Source of the DNA: Lepisosteus oculatus
Taxonomy: Eukaryota; Chordata; Actinopteri; Semionotiformes; Lepisosteidae
DNA length: 64,000 bases
Direction: 5' to 3'
Assembly (NCBI RefSeq): GCF_040954835.1
Contig: NW_027168309.1
Coordinates: 124,001 to 188,000 of the forward strand
The notes under the pieces were generated by a model. It had not been told where the DNA came from. It saw only the letters and a program-made list of their open reading frames with translations, and did no database searches. Each line of letters begins with the position of its first letter. Within the stretch, counting starts at the first letter, position 1. The position numbers were made by a program, and so were the translations under genes. Shown here piece by piece: positions 43,939-57,188 of the stretch.

Positions 43939-44759
43939 GCCGGTGGAGCTGGTGGTTAACTTGTCCCTGTTGACGGCAATTTGACAAGGTATACTTCCTG
44001 GCTTTTCATCATGTGCTGACCGGATTCGAGAGTAGCACACCCTGTTCTTTGTTGATTACTGTACCTCCAGCAGCGCAAATGTCAGTAATCATTGAAATGT
44101 ACGACCTACAGTCTCCTCAGCATGCCCGCGTGGACTCCTCAGTGATCATCCTTCTACGTTCTGCTGTAGTTTTCATGCAAGTGAAAACCGTGCTCCAAAT
44201 AACAGCGGCACAGTTGTATCCTGCGGTAAGCATTCTTCTAATTCCATCGTTTTGCTCCAGGTAAAAGGTAGCGCATCATAGTGTTGATATTCCAAGGTTT
44301 CAGAGTCCGTATTGGATGGCTTGGATGCAGACATCGCTCAGAGCTCCCAGTATGATTTTCCCGAGTTCAGTTTTGCAGTGTTTTAGTGCTTTACTACTTC
44401 CAGTGGGCCTTTGAATGCTCTGCTAAGTAGAGACGTGACATAATTACTAATGCGACCGAGTGTGCTGGCTGTTCCTGGTTCGTAATGATTAACGCGAGAA
44501 ATCAATATAAACATAACTGCTTCGATTTCGAGGTTCAGTTGAAGCTTTCAAAGAAACTATCAAAGACCTCAGAACAACCGAAGACACATTTGGTCATCTC
44601 CGTATTGGTGAAGATTAAAGAGTCCCGCAAGTGTCAAGCTTGCACAAACACACACGAGAGAGAAACTCAGGACAGAATTTAAAGAAAGGGAGATGCAGAC
44701 TATTTGAAGGCACTTTGCTAACCCAATGGCATGCTTATGAATCGTGCATAGGACACACG

Positions 44760-44831
44760 TAGCAGAGGATGGTTTCGATCCATCGACCTCTGGGTTATGG
44801 GCCCAGCACGCTTCCGCTGCGCCACTCTGCT
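44760..44831 (-). tRNA. tRNA-iMet-CAT: Initiator tRNA-Met (CAT), unit 12
   Basis: Canonical gene; the 5' flank carries the T-to-C variant at 44841, as in units 13-15. Confidence 0.97.
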
Positions 44832-45110
44832 GACGGCCTCCCTGCGTGTGGCGCACAACTGCTCTTTTTATTTCCTACATAAGTGATGAAAGAGTTGAAA
44901 GTTTCAACGACAAACGCAGACGTCACTTTGAGCGCTTGGTGTTGTAGCACAAATCATCACATGCTGCTCTACACTGGATTATAAAAGCCGACACATTTTC
45001 CAAACATTTTAATGCTGGAGTCACACTGTAGTATTAATAACAGTGCGATACTCGAGGAGCGTAGTGGGATCGCGGTGGCTCATCAGACCGCCCCGGGACA
45101 GGGGGCCCGC

Positions 45111-45193
45111 GTCAGGATGGCCGAGCGGTCTAAGGCGCTGCGTTCAGGTCGCAGTCTCCCCTGGAGGCGTGGGTTCGAATCCCACTCCTGACA
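45111..45193 (+). tRNA. tRNA-Leu-CAG: tRNA-Leu (CAG), unit 12
   Basis: Identical by eye to 1173-1255. Confidence 0.97.
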
Positions 45194-45544
45194 AAAAGCT
45201 TGCTCAGTGCCGTCTCCAGTCGGGTGCAAATGGGTGAAGCAGCCTGACGCAGGGAACGTGCGCCGATAGGCGTAGGTGTATCCCCTGCCTCTTCCGATTT
45301 AGCTCGTGCTCCATAGGATGGAAGCGGATGCTCTGGCTTTTTGACTCGAATATAACCTGATCACAACAGAAGGCCGTGCAGCCCAGTGCTGGTTTAAGAA
45401 TGCCTCGTGTCTTCAGGCCCCTATTCCTTCAGGTTACCCCTTTGGAATAGTCGTCCGAAAAAGACGGGAAAGGAAAAGCATGTAAGCTCCCACACACTGC
45501 GTTAGCATTAGCGGTTGGAATCTGATGGGAGAAAAGCAACCTGG

Positions 45545-45616
45545 CTCGCCGTCAAGCAATCCATCCCTGGTCTCCCACGTGACAGGCGGGGATACGCACC
45601 ACTATACTAACGAGGA
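45545..45616 (-). pseudogene. tRNA-Asp (GTC) pseudogene, unit 12
   Basis: Same sequence and lesions as 1607-1678. Confidence 0.88.
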
Positions 45617-46027
45617 GCGCTTGCTTGGCGCTTGAAGACACTTCCTCTTGCGGCTACTACTGTTTCCGGTTTCGTCTTTTCTTTTCATTCCTCCCAGAGG
45701 AGCGCATGAAAACGTTTCCATCTGCGCCATCCTCACCCCTCCAATGCTATGGTCCCTGCTCCTCCTGGTGCACTGCAAACACTCATTCAGCCGGTTCTTT
45801 CAGTTTGAATAATTAGGTCTTCAAAGGCTGGAAGTAGGGCGCAAAAGACATGCCAATGCCAAAAGCGTGGCTGTGTGCTTCCAGCTGTGAAATGTCACTG
45901 GTGGATGTTGAAGACATTACTTCCAAGGCAGCAGGTCCAAGCGATTTAGCGTTTGTACAAGAAGCAGGAAGAGAGAAACGGCACTCCGCCTTTTTCTGGG
46001 CAGGCCGAAGCGACAGGAGAAGGGCGC

Positions 46028-46109
46028 CGTAGTGGGCAGGATTCGAGCCGACGCGGGGAGACCCCAATGGCTTTCTAGCCCATCGCCTTAACCGCTCGGC
46101 CACGACTAC
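46028..46109 (-). pseudogene. tRNA-Ser (AGA), probable pseudogene, unit 12
   Basis: Same as 2090-2171. Confidence 0.8.
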
Positions 46110-46866
46110 AGGGAGCGCCGCCGCCGCCGGCTTGCGATCATTTAACACGGAGGGCGAGGCGGCGGCGGTAACCTTTTTCAATGTCGCTCTCCGCTTCCCC
46201 CCAAAAAAAAGCCAAATGACATGCTAGCACTCGGACACCCTTCAGAAGACTGAAGGGTGGCTTAAAGCTGGAAGGATTAGGTCTCCCCGTTCCGACGCGA
46301 CAATCGAACTTCCTTAGGCAGAGAGAAAGCAACATCGAGGAGCGTCAACAAGACTTTAGAAGCTGCGCCACACGCCACTTTCAGTCGCAGTCACAGCAGT
46401 TTTAAAGGCAGGAATCGCCTTTGCGAACGCCATGAGAAACAGAACGCAAGCTCAGGTCCTGCGGTTTAACAAACAGCCACGGCTTTCATGCGACTGGACA
46501 TTTCTTTTCTGGAGCGAATTCACTTTCAACTTCAAGAAATTCACACAACTTGCGAAATACGAAATACAAATCTGGCTCATCGCTGCACAAGAAATACCGC
46601 CGGCTGGCAAGAAAATGACAACGGTGTTTTTCCTTAACGAAAAACTTCCCATGGAGAAAAACAACGGCTGTGCGTCTCTGTCGGCTTGATTCAGTTTAAT
46701 GCAAGTATTCATTCTCCTCCTGGAAAATACAGCTTGCGAAAGATGAAATACAATTCTTGGCTTTTCTGGGTGAGTGCAGAAGAAATCCTGCCGGCTGGCA
46801 GAAGAATTCCAGCCTTTTTTACTCTTTAACCAGAAACTTGCGAATGATACAAAGCAAGCGGGGTGC

Positions 46867-46920
46867 GTTTCTGTGCAGCTGTTAACTGAACAGCTGCTGC
46901 TTCAAGCCCACCCAGGGCTC
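46867..46920 (+). pseudogene. tRNA-Asn relic, unit 12
   Basis: Same as the relic at 2929-2982. Confidence 0.75.
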
Positions 46921-47984
46921 ATTCCGATTTCAACATCATGCCCCCTGAAGGTAGACTGGATTTCTTTGCGAAGCATTCACCTTTTGGACGTTTCAGGAAA
47001 GGTGCGTGTCGATGCCAGACTTGAAAAGCTTTCCATACAAAGAAACAACATAGTGCTTTTGATTGATGGGAAACGGCAAGAGCGGTTTGAGCAGCTCCGG
47101 CCTCTCAACCGCTTTACAATGTGATCGGCACCTCGGTAGCCAGTTTAGAAGGCTGAAAAGGATGCTGGAAGCACAGCGACGTTCTAAAACCAGCGCTTGA
47201 AAAGCATCTGCATACATAAAATGTCCATTTCCCCAAAGCTGAATCTGCATCTTCAGAAGATTGTCAGCTATACGTTTTCGTTCTTTGTTTCCTTTTTTTA
47301 CGACAAGCTTTCGAGAAATGAACTGTCTATTGTGATGAAGGCTGCATTAGAAATTGTGCATCTAGCTTAGTTCAATGAAATCGGGAGGTGCACCTGTCTC
47401 AAGCGGATGGCTCTTTGCAGGCACACTACGGAAACCTGCGGGCGCAAGTTGGGAGAAGTGACTCTTGCAGAGTGTTGAGCTTCGAGAAGAGGGCTCCGCT
47501 CAGGAAGATATTTCCACATGTTGAAGAGTCGCTTTTCGCCCTTTCTTTCCCACATTTTTCCAGTGCGGTTATTGATCGCGTTCAAAATGTTTTCCCAACG
47601 TACGTGTTACCTGCAAAATCACAGTGAAACTGTTATGCCCAAAAGATTCCTAATAGTTATTGTATTAGAATAGCTCTCCAATTTCTTAGCCTTCGTACAC
47701 GCAATGTTTAAGGAAACGCTAGAGTAAATGAAACTGTAAATAGACAGGAGCTCTTCTTAGTTTTCATACAAGTTATGATGGCTGCAGCTCCTATCTGCGT
47801 CCGGGTGACCGGAGCCAAGGGATTATCTGCGGAACCCTTGATTTATCTCTCGGGCAAGGAGCTAGATACGCCCTTTTCATCTCGGTTTGATCACACCTGT
47901 GCATTAAAACGCAGTGCTCGGTACCATCGAGGTGTAAGAGGTTCAAGGATGAGCGGGAAACTTTGTTAATAAGGAGACGGGCAC

Positions 47985-48057
47985 CGCCCAACGTGGGGCT
48001 CGAACCCACGACCCTGAGATTAAGAGTCTCATGCTCTACCGACTGAGCTAGCCGGGC
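47985..48057 (-). tRNA. tRNA-Lys-CTT: tRNA-Lys (CTT), unit 12
   Basis: Identical by eye to 4047-4119. Confidence 0.97.
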
Positions 48058-48878
48058 GCCGGTGGAGCTGGTGGTTAACTTGTCCCTGTTGACGGCAATT
48101 TGACAAGGTATACTTCCTGGCTTTTCATCATGTGCTGACCGGATTCGAGAGTAGCACACCCTGTTCTTTGTTGATTACTGTACCTCCAGCAGCGCAAATG
48201 TCAGTAATCATTGAAATGTACGACCTACAATCTCCTCAGCATGCCCGCGTGGACTCCTCAGTGATCATCCTTCTACGTTCTGCTGTAGTTTTCATGCAAG
48301 TGAAAACCGTGCTCCAAATAACAGCGGCACAGTTGTATCCTGCGGTAAGCATTCTTCTAATTCCATCGTTTTGCTCCAGGTAAAAGGTAGCGCATCATAG
48401 TGTTGATATTCCAAGGTTTCAGAGTCCGTATTGGATGGCTTGGATGCAGACATCGCTCAGAGCTCCCAGTATGATTTTCCCGAGTTCAGTTTTGCAGTGT
48501 TTTAGTGCTTTACTACTTCCAGTGGGCCTTTGAATGCTCTGCTAAGTAGAGACGTGACATAATTACTAATGCGACCGAGTGTGCTGGCTGTTCCTGGTTC
48601 GTAATGATTAACGCGAGAAATCAATATAAACATAACTGCTTCGATTTCGAGGTTCAGTTGAAGCTTTCAAAGAAACTATCAAAGACCTCAGAACAACCGA
48701 AGACACATTTGGTCATCTCCGTATTGGTGAAGATTAAAGAGTCCCGCAAGTGTCAAGCTTGCACAAACACACACGAGAGAGAAACTCAGGACAGAATTTA
48801 AAGAAAGGGAGATGCAGACTATTTGAAGGCACTTTGCTAACCCAATGGCATGCTTATGAATCGTGCATAGGACACACG

Positions 48879-48950
48879 TAGCAGAGGATGGTTTCGATCC
48901 ATCGACCTCTGGGTTATGGGCCCAGCACGCTTCCGCTGCGCCACTCTGCT
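48879..48950 (-). tRNA. tRNA-iMet-CAT: Initiator tRNA-Met (CAT), unit 13
   Basis: Canonical gene with the 5'-flank C variant at 48960. Confidence 0.97.
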
Positions 48951-49229
48951 GACGGCCTCCCTGCGTGTGGCGCACAACTGCTCTTTTTATTTCCTACATA
49001 AGTGATGAAAGAGTTGAAAGTTTCAACGACAAACGCAGACGTCACTTTGAGCGCTTGGTGTTGTAGCACAAATCATCACATGCTGCTCTACACTGGATTA
49101 TAAAAGCCGACACATTTTCCAAACATTTTAATGCTGGAGTCACACTGTAGTATTAATAACAGTGCGATACTCGAGGAGCGTAGTGGGATCGCGGTGGCTC
49201 ATCAGACCGCCCCGGGACAGGGGGCCCGC

Positions 49230-49312
49230 GTCAGGATGGCCGAGCGGTCTAAGGCGCTGCGTTCAGGTCGCAGTCTCCCCTGGAGGCGTGGGTTCGAATC
49301 CCACTCCTGACA
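49230..49312 (+). tRNA. tRNA-Leu-CAG: tRNA-Leu (CAG), unit 13
   Basis: Identical by eye to 1173-1255. Confidence 0.97.
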
Positions 49313-49663
49313 AAAAGCTTGCTCAGTGCCGTCTCCAGTCGGGTGCAAATGGGTGAAGCAGCCTGACGCAGGGAACGTGCGCCGATAGGCGTAGGTGTAT
49401 CCCCTGCCTCTTCCGATTTAGCTCGTGCTCCATAGGATGGAAGCGGATGCTCTGGCTTTTTGACTCGAATATAACCTGATCACAACAGAAGGCCGTGCAG
49501 CCCAGTGCTGGTTTAAGAATGCCTCGTGTCTTCAGGCCCCTATTCCTTCAGGTTACCCCTTTGGAATAGTCGTCCGAAAAAGACGGGAAAGGAAAAGCAT
49601 GTAAGCTCCCACACACTGCGTTAGCATTAGCGGTTGGAATCTGATGGGAGAAAAGCAACCTGG

Positions 49664-49735
49664 CTCGCCGTCAAGCAATCCATCCCCGGTCTCCCACGTG
49701 ACAGGCGGGGATACGCACCACTATACTAACGAGGA
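49664..49735 (-). pseudogene. tRNA-Asp (GTC) pseudogene, unit 13
   Basis: Plus-strand C at 49687 changes A50 back to the G of normal tRNA-Asp. The B-box (C56G), G53-G61 and C3-C70 lesions remain, so it is still dead. Confidence 0.88.
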
Positions 49736-50146
49736 GCGCTTGCTTGGCGCTTGAAGACACTTCCTCTTGCGGCTACTACTGTTTCCGGTTTCGTCTTTTC
49801 TTTTCATTCCTCCCAGAGGAGCGCATGAAAACGTTTCCATCTGCGCCATCCTCACCCCTCCAATGCTATGGTCCCTGCTCCTCCTGGTGCACTGCAAACA
49901 CTCATTCAGCCGGTTCTTTCAGTTTGAATAATTAGGTCTTCAAAGGCTGGAAGTAGGGCGCAAAAGACATGCCAATGCCAAAAGCGTGGCTGTGTGCTTC
50001 CAGCTGTGAAATGTCACTGGTGGATGTTGAAGACATTACTTCCAAGGCAGCAGGTCCAAGCGATTTAGCGTTTGTACAAGAAGCAGGAAGAGAGAAACGG
50101 CACTCCGCCTTTTTCTGGGCAGGCCGAAGCGACAGGAGAAGGGCGC

Positions 50147-50228
50147 CGTAGTGGGCAGGATTCGAGCCGACGCGGGGAGACCCCAATGGCTTTCTAGCCC
50201 ATCGCCTTAACCGCTCGGCCACGACTAC
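50147..50228 (-). pseudogene. tRNA-Ser (AGA), probable pseudogene, unit 13
   Basis: Same as 2090-2171. Confidence 0.8.
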
Positions 50229-50985
50229 AGGGAGCGCCGCCGCCGCCGGCTTGCGATCATTTAACACGGAGGGCGAGGCGGCGGCGGTAACCTTTTTCAA
50301 TGTCGCTCTCCGCTTCCCCCCAAAAAAAAGCCAAATGACATGCTAGCACTCGGACACCCTTCAGAAGACTGAAGGGTGGCTTAAAGCTGGAAGGATTAGG
50401 TCTCCCCGTTCCGACGCGACAATCGAACTTCCTTAGGCAGAGAGAAAGCAACATCGAGGAGCGTCAACAAGACTTTAGAAGCTGCGCCACACGCCACTTT
50501 CAGTCGCAGTCACAGCAGTTTTAAAGGCAGGAATCGCCTTTGCGAACGCCATGAGAAACAGAACGCAAGCTCAGGTCCTGCGGTTTAACAAACAGCCACG
50601 GCTTTCATGCGACTGGACATTTCTTTTCTGGAGCGAATTCACTTTCAACTTCAAGAAATTCACACAACTTGCGAAATACGAAATACAAATCTGGCTCATC
50701 GCTGCACAAGAAATACCGCCGGCTGGCAAGAAAATGACAACGGTGTTTTTCCTTAACGAAAAACTTCCCATGGAGAAAAACAACGGCTGTGCGTCTCTGT
50801 CGGCTTGATTCAGTTTAATGCAAGTATTCATTCTCCTCCTGGAAAATACAGCTTGCGAAAGATGAAATACAATTCTTGGCTTTTCTGGGTGAGTGCAGAA
50901 GAAATCCTGCCGGCTGGCAGAAGAATTCCAGCCTTTTTTACTCTTTAACCAGAAACTTGCGAATGATACAAAGCAAGCGGGGTGC

Positions 50986-51039
50986 GTTTCTGTGCAGCTG
51001 TTAACTGAACAGCTGCTGCTTCAAGCCCACCCAGGGCTC
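50986..51039 (+). pseudogene. tRNA-Asn relic, unit 13
   Basis: Same as the relic at 2929-2982. Confidence 0.75.
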
Positions 51040-52103
51040 ATTCCGATTTCAACATCATGCCCCCTGAAGGTAGACTGGATTTCTTTGCGAAGCATTCACC
51101 TTTTGGACGTTTCAGGAAAGGTGCGTGTCGATGCCAGACTTGAAAAGCTTTCCATACAAAGAAACAACATAGTGCTTTTGATTGATGGGAAACGGCAAGA
51201 GCGGTTTGAGCAGCTCCGGCCTCTCAACCGCTTTACAATGTGATCGGCACCTCGGTAGCCAGTTTAGAAGGCTGAAAAGGATGCTGGAAGCACAGCGACG
51301 TTCTAAAACCAGCGCTTGAAAAGCATCTGCATACATAAAATGTCCATTTCCCCAAAGCTGAATCTGCATCTTCAGAAGATTGTCAGCTATACGTTTTCGT
51401 TCTTTGTTTCCTTTTTTTACGACAAGCTTTCGAGAAATGAACTGTCTATTGTGATGAAGGCTGCATTAGAAATTGTGCATCTAGCTTAGTTCAATGAAAT
51501 CGGGAGGTGCACCTGTCTCAAGCGGATGGCTCTTTGCAGGCACACTACGGAAACCTGCGGGCGCAAGTTGGGAGAAGTGACTCTTGCAGAGTGTTGAGCT
51601 TCGAGAAGAGGGCTCCGCTCAGGAAGATATTTCCACATGTTGAAGAGTCGCTTTTCGCCCTTTCTTTCCCACATTTTTCCAGTGCGGTTATTGATCGCGT
51701 TCAAAATGTTTTCCCAACGTACGTGTTACCTGCAAAATCACAGTGAAACTGTTATGCCCAAAAGATTCCTAATAGTTATTGTATTAGAATAGCTCTCCAA
51801 TTTCTTAGCCTTCGTACACGCAATGTTTAAGGAAACGCTAGAGTAAATGAAACTGTAAATAGACAGGAGCTCTTCTTAGTTTTCATACAAGTTATGATGG
51901 CTGCAGCTCCTATCTGCGTCCGGGTGACCGGAGCCAAGGGATTATCTGCGGAACCCTTGATTTATCTCTCGGGCAAGGAGCTAGATACGCCCTTTTCATC
52001 TCGGTTTGATCACACCTGTGCATTAAAACGCAGTGCTCGGTACCATCGAGGTGTAAGAGGTTCAAGGATGAGCGGGAAACTTTGTTAATAAGGAGACGGG
52101 CAC

Positions 52104-52176
52104 CGCCCAACGTGGGGCTCGAACCCACGACCCTGAGATTAAGAGTCTCATGCTCTACCGACTGAGCTAGCCGGGC
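52104..52176 (-). tRNA. tRNA-Lys-CTT: tRNA-Lys (CTT), unit 13
   Basis: Identical by eye to 4047-4119. Confidence 0.97.
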
Positions 52177-52997
52177 GCCGGTGGAGCTGGTGGTTAACTT
52201 GTCCCTGTTGACGGCAATTTGACAAGGTATACTTCCTGGCTTTTCATCATGTGCTGACCGGATTCGAGAGTAGCACACCCTGTTCTTTGTTGATTACTGT
52301 ACCTCCAGCAGCGCAAATGTCAGTAATCATTGAAATGTACGACCTACAATCTCCTCAGCATGCCCGCGTGGACTCCTCAGTGATCATCCTTCTACGTTCT
52401 GCTGTAGTTTTCATGCAAGTGAAAACCGTGCTCCAAATAACAGCGGCACAGTTGTATCCTGCGGTAAGCATTCTTCTAATTCCATCGTTTTGCTCCAGGT
52501 AAAAGGTAGCGCATCATAGTGTTGATATTCCAAGGTTTCAGAGTCCGTATTGGATGGCTTGGATGCAGACATCGCTCAGAGCTCCCAGTATGATTTTCCC
52601 GAGTTCAGTTTTGCAGTGTTTTAGTGCTTTACTACTTCCAGTGGGCCTTTGAATGCTCTGCTAAGTAGAGACGTGACATAATTACTAATGCGACCGAGTG
52701 TGCTGGCTGTTCCTGGTTCGTAATGATTAACGCGAGAAATCAATATAAACATAACTGCTTCGATTTCGAGGTTCAGTTGAAGCTTTCAAAGAAACTATCA
52801 AAGACCTCAGAACAACCGAAGACACATTTGGTCATCTCCGTATTGGTGAAGATTAAAGAGTCCCGCAAGTGTCAAGCTTGCACAAACACACACGAGAGAG
52901 AAACTCAGGACAGAATTTAAAGAAAGGGAGATGCAGACTATTTGAAGGCACTTTGCTAACCCAATGGCATGCTTATGAATCGTGCATAGGACACACG

Positions 52998-53069
52998 TAG
53001 CAGAGGATGGTTTCGATCCATCGACCTCTGGGTTATGGGCCCAGCACGCTTCCGCTGCGCCACTCTGCT
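52998..53069 (-). tRNA. tRNA-iMet-CAT: Initiator tRNA-Met (CAT), unit 14
   Basis: Canonical gene with the 5'-flank C variant at 53079. Confidence 0.97.
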
Positions 53070-53348
53070 GACGGCCTCCCTGCGTGTGGCGCACAACTGC
53101 TCTTTTTATTTCCTACATAAGTGATGAAAGAGTTGAAAGTTTCAACGACAAACGCAGACGTCACTTTGAGCGCTTGGTGTTGTAGCACAAATCATCACAT
53201 GCTGCTCTACACTGGATTATAAAAGCCGACACATTTTCCAAACATTTTAATGCTGGAGTCACACTGTAGTATTAATAACAGTGCGATACTCGAGGAGCGT
53301 AGTGGGATCGCGGTGGCTCATCAGACCGCCCCGGGACAGGGGGCCCGC

Positions 53349-53431
53349 GTCAGGATGGCCGAGCGGTCTAAGGCGCTGCGTTCAGGTCGCAGTCTCCCCT
53401 GGAGGCGTGGGTTCGAATCCCACTCCTGACA
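53349..53431 (+). tRNA. tRNA-Leu-CAG: tRNA-Leu (CAG), unit 14
   Basis: Identical by eye to 1173-1255. Confidence 0.97.
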
Positions 53432-53782
53432 AAAAGCTTGCTCAGTGCCGTCTCCAGTCGGGTGCAAATGGGTGAAGCAGCCTGACGCAGGGAACGTGCG
53501 CCGATAGGCGTAGGTGTATCCCCTGCCTCTTCCGATTTAGCTCGTGCTCCATAGGATGGAAGCGGATGCTCTGGCTTTTTGACTCGAATATAACCTGATC
53601 ACAACAGAAGGCCGTGCAGCCCAGTGCTGGTTTAAGAATGCCTCGTGTCTTCAGGCCCCTATTCCTTCAGGTTACCCCTTTGGAATAGTCGTCCGAAAAA
53701 GACGGGAAAGGAAAAGCATGTAAGCTCCCACACACTGCGTTAGCATTAGCGGTTGGAATCTGATGGGAGAAAAGCAACCTGG

Positions 53783-53854
53783 CTCGCCGTCAAGCAATCC
53801 ATCCCTGGTCTCCCACGTGACAGGCGGGGATACGCACCACTATACTAACGAGGA
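53783..53854 (-). pseudogene. tRNA-Asp (GTC) pseudogene, unit 14
   Basis: Same sequence and lesions as 1607-1678. Confidence 0.88.
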
Positions 53855-54265
53855 GCGCTTGCTTGGCGCTTGAAGACACTTCCTCTTGCGGCTACTACTG
53901 TTTCCGGTTTCGTCTTTTCTTTTCATTCCTCCCAGAGGAGCGCATGAAAACGTTTCCATCTGCGCCATCCTCACCCCTCCAATGCTATGGTCCCTGCTCC
54001 TCCTGGTGCACTGCAAACACTCATTCAGCCGGTTCTTTCAGTTTGAATAATTAGGTCTTCAAAGGCTGGAAGTAGGGCGCAAAAGACATGCCAATGCCAA
54101 AAGCGTGGCTGTGTGCTTCCAGCTGTGAAATGTCACTGGTGGATGTTGAAGACATTACTTCCAAGGCAGCAGGTCCAAGCGATTTAGCGTTTGTACAAGA
54201 AGCAGGAAGAGAGAAACGGCACTCCGCCTTTTTCTGGGCAGGCCGAAGCGACAGGAGAAGGGCGC

Positions 54266-54347
54266 CGTAGTGGGCAGGATTCGAGCCGACGCGGGGAGAC
54301 CCCAATGGCTTTCTAGCCCATCGCCTTAACCGCTCGGCCACGACTAC
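54266..54347 (-). pseudogene. tRNA-Ser (AGA), probable pseudogene, unit 14
   Basis: Same as 2090-2171. Confidence 0.8.
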
Positions 54348-55104
54348 AGGGAGCGCCGCCGCCGCCGGCTTGCGATCATTTAACACGGAGGGCGAGGCGG
54401 CGGCGGTAACCTTTTTCAATGTCGCTCTCCGCTTCCCCCCAAAAAAAAGCCAAATGACATGCTAGCACTCGGACACCCTTCAGAAGACTGAAGGGTGGCT
54501 TAAAGCTGGAAGGATTAGGTCTCCCCGTTCCGACGCGACAATCGAACTTCCTTAGGCAGAGAGAAAGCAACATCGAGGAGCGTCAACAAGACTTTAGAAG
54601 CTGCGCCACACGCCACTTTCAGTCGCAGTCACAGCAGTTTTAAAGGCAGGAATCGCCTTTGCGAACGCCATGAGAAACAGAACGCAAGCTCAGGTCCTGC
54701 GGTTTAACAAACAGCCACGGCTTTCATGCGACTGGACATTTCTTTTCTGGAGCGAATTCACTTTCAACTTCAAGAAATTCACACAACTTGCGAAATACGA
54801 AATACAAATCTGGCTCATCGCTGCACAAGAAATACCGCCGGCTGGCAAGAAAATGACAACGGTGTTTTTCCTTAACGAAAAACTTCCCATGGAGAAAAAC
54901 AACGGCTGTGCGTCTCTGTCGGCTTGATTCAGTTTAATGCAAGTATTCATTCTCCTCCTGGAAAATACAGCTTGCGAAAGATGAAATACAATTCTTGGCT
55001 TTTCTGGGTGAGTGCAGAAGAAATCCTGCCGGCTGGCAGAAGAATTCCAGCCTTTTTTACTCTTTAACCAGAAACTTGCGAATGATACAAAGCAAGCGGG
55101 GTGC

Positions 55105-55158
55105 GTTTCTGTGCAGCTGTTAACTGAACAGCTGCTGCTTCAAGCCCACCCAGGGCTC
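55105..55158 (+). pseudogene. tRNA-Asn relic, unit 14
   Basis: Same as the relic at 2929-2982. Confidence 0.75.
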
Positions 55159-56222
55159 ATTCCGATTTCAACATCATGCCCCCTGAAGGTAGACTGGATT
55201 TCTTTGCGAAGCATTCACCTTTTGGACGTTTCAGGAAAGGTGCGTGTCGATGCCAGACTTGAAAAGCTTTCCATACAAAGAAACAACATAGTGCTTTTGA
55301 TTGATGGGAAACGGCAAGAGCGGTTTGAGCAGCTCCGGCCTCTCAACCGCTTTACAATGTGATCGGCACCTCGGTAGCCAGTTTAGAAGGCTGAAAAGGA
55401 TGCTGGAAGCACAGCGACGTTCTAAAACCAGCGCTTGAAAAGCATCTGCATACATAAAATGTCCATTTCCCCAAAGCTGAATCTGCATCTTCAGAAGATT
55501 GTCAGCTATACGTTTTCGTTCTTTGTTTCCTTTTTTTACGACAAGCTTTCGAGAAATGAACTGTCTATTGTGATGAAGGCTGCATTAGAAATTGTGCATC
55601 TAGCTTAGTTCAATGAAATCGGGAGGTGCACCTGTCTCAAGCGGATGGCTCTTTGCAGGCACACTACGGAAACCTGCGGGCGCAAGTTGGGAGAAGTGAC
55701 TCTTGCAGAGTGTTGAGCTTCGAGAAGAGGGCTCCGCTCAGGAAGATATTTCCACATGTTGAAGAGTCGCTTTTCGCCCTTTCTTTCCCACATTTTTCCA
55801 GTGCGGTTATTGATCGCGTTCAAAATGTTTTCCCAACGTACGTGTTACCTGCAAAATCACAGTGAAACTGTTATGCCCAAAAGATTCCTAATAGTTATTG
55901 TATTAGAATAGCTCTCCAATTTCTTAGCCTTCGTACACGCAATGTTTAAGGAAACGCTAGAGTAAATGAAACTGTAAATAGACAGGAGCTCTTCTTAGTT
56001 TTCATACAAGTTATGATGGCTGCAGCTCCTATCTGCGTCCGGGTGACCGGAGCCAAGGGATTATCTGCGGAACCCTTGATTTATCTCTCGGGCAAGGAGC
56101 TAGATACGCCCTTTTCATCTCGGTTTGATCACACCTGTGCATTAAAACGCAGTGCTCGGTACCATCGAGGTGTAAGAGGTTCAAGGATGAGCGGGAAACT
56201 TTGTTAATAAGGAGACGGGCAC

Positions 56223-56295
56223 CGCCCAACGTGGGGCTCGAACCCACGACCCTGAGATTAAGAGTCTCATGCTCTACCGACTGAGCTAGCCGGGC
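56223..56295 (-). tRNA. tRNA-Lys-CTT: tRNA-Lys (CTT), unit 14
   Basis: Identical by eye to 4047-4119. Confidence 0.97.
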
Positions 56296-57116
56296 GCCGG
56301 TGGAGCTGGTGGTTAACTTGTCCCTGTTGACGGCAATTTGACAAGGTATACTTCCTGGCTTTTCATCATGTGCTGACCGGATTCGAGAGTAGCACACCCT
56401 GTTCTTTGTTGATTACTGTACCTCCAGCAGCGCAAATGTCAGTAATCATTGAAATGTACGACCTACAATCTCCTCAGCATGCCCGCGTGGACTCCTCAGT
56501 GATCATCCTTCTACGTTCTGCTGTAGTTTTCATGCAAGTGAAAACCGTGCTCCAAATAACAGCGGCACAGTTGTATCCTGCGGTAAGCATTCTTCTAATT
56601 CCATCGTTTTGCTCCAGGTAAAAGGTAGCGCATCATAGTGTTGATATTCCAAGGTTTCAGAGTCCGTATTGGATGGCTTGGATGCAGACATCGCTCAGAG
56701 CTCCCAGTATGATTTTCCCGAGTTCAGTTTTGCAGTGTTTTAGTGCTTTACTACTTCCAGTGGGCCTTTGAATGCTCTGCTAAGTAGAGACGTGACATAA
56801 TTACTAATGCGACCGAGTGTGCTGGCTGTTCCTGGTTCGTAATGATTAACGCGAGAAATCAATATAAACATAACTGCTTCGATTTCGAGGTTCAGTTGAA
56901 GCTTTCAAAGAAACTATCAAAGACCTCAGAACAACCGAAGACACATTTGGTCATCTCCGTATTGGTGAAGATTAAAGAGTCCCGCAAGTGTCAAGCTTGC
57001 ACAAACACACACGAGAGAGAAACTCAGGACAGAATTTAAAGAAAGGGAGATGCAGACTATTTGAAGGCACTTTGCTAACCCAATGGCATGCTTATGAATC
57101 GTGCATAGGACACACG

Positions 57117-57188
57117 TAGCAGAGGATGGTTTCGATCCATCGACCTCTGGGTTATGGGCCCAGCACGCTTCCGCTGCGCCACTCTGCT
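57117..57188 (-). tRNA. tRNA-iMet-CAT: Initiator tRNA-Met (CAT), unit 15
   Basis: Canonical gene with the 5'-flank C variant at 57198. Confidence 0.97.

Larger units (their letters stand above)
43939..48057 (+). repeat. Tandem tDNA unit 12
   Basis: Full unit. It carries the offset-173 G (44111) and is the first of four consecutive units with C at offset 903 (44841), ten bases 5' of the initiator tRNA gene. Confidence 0.98.
48058..52176 (+). repeat. Tandem tDNA unit 13
   Basis: Full unit with C at offset 903 (48960) and a private T-to-C change at 49687 in the tRNA-Asp pseudogene. Confidence 0.98.
52177..56295 (+). repeat. Tandem tDNA unit 14
   Basis: Full unit with C at offset 903 (53079) and no private variant noticed. 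Confidence 0.98.
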
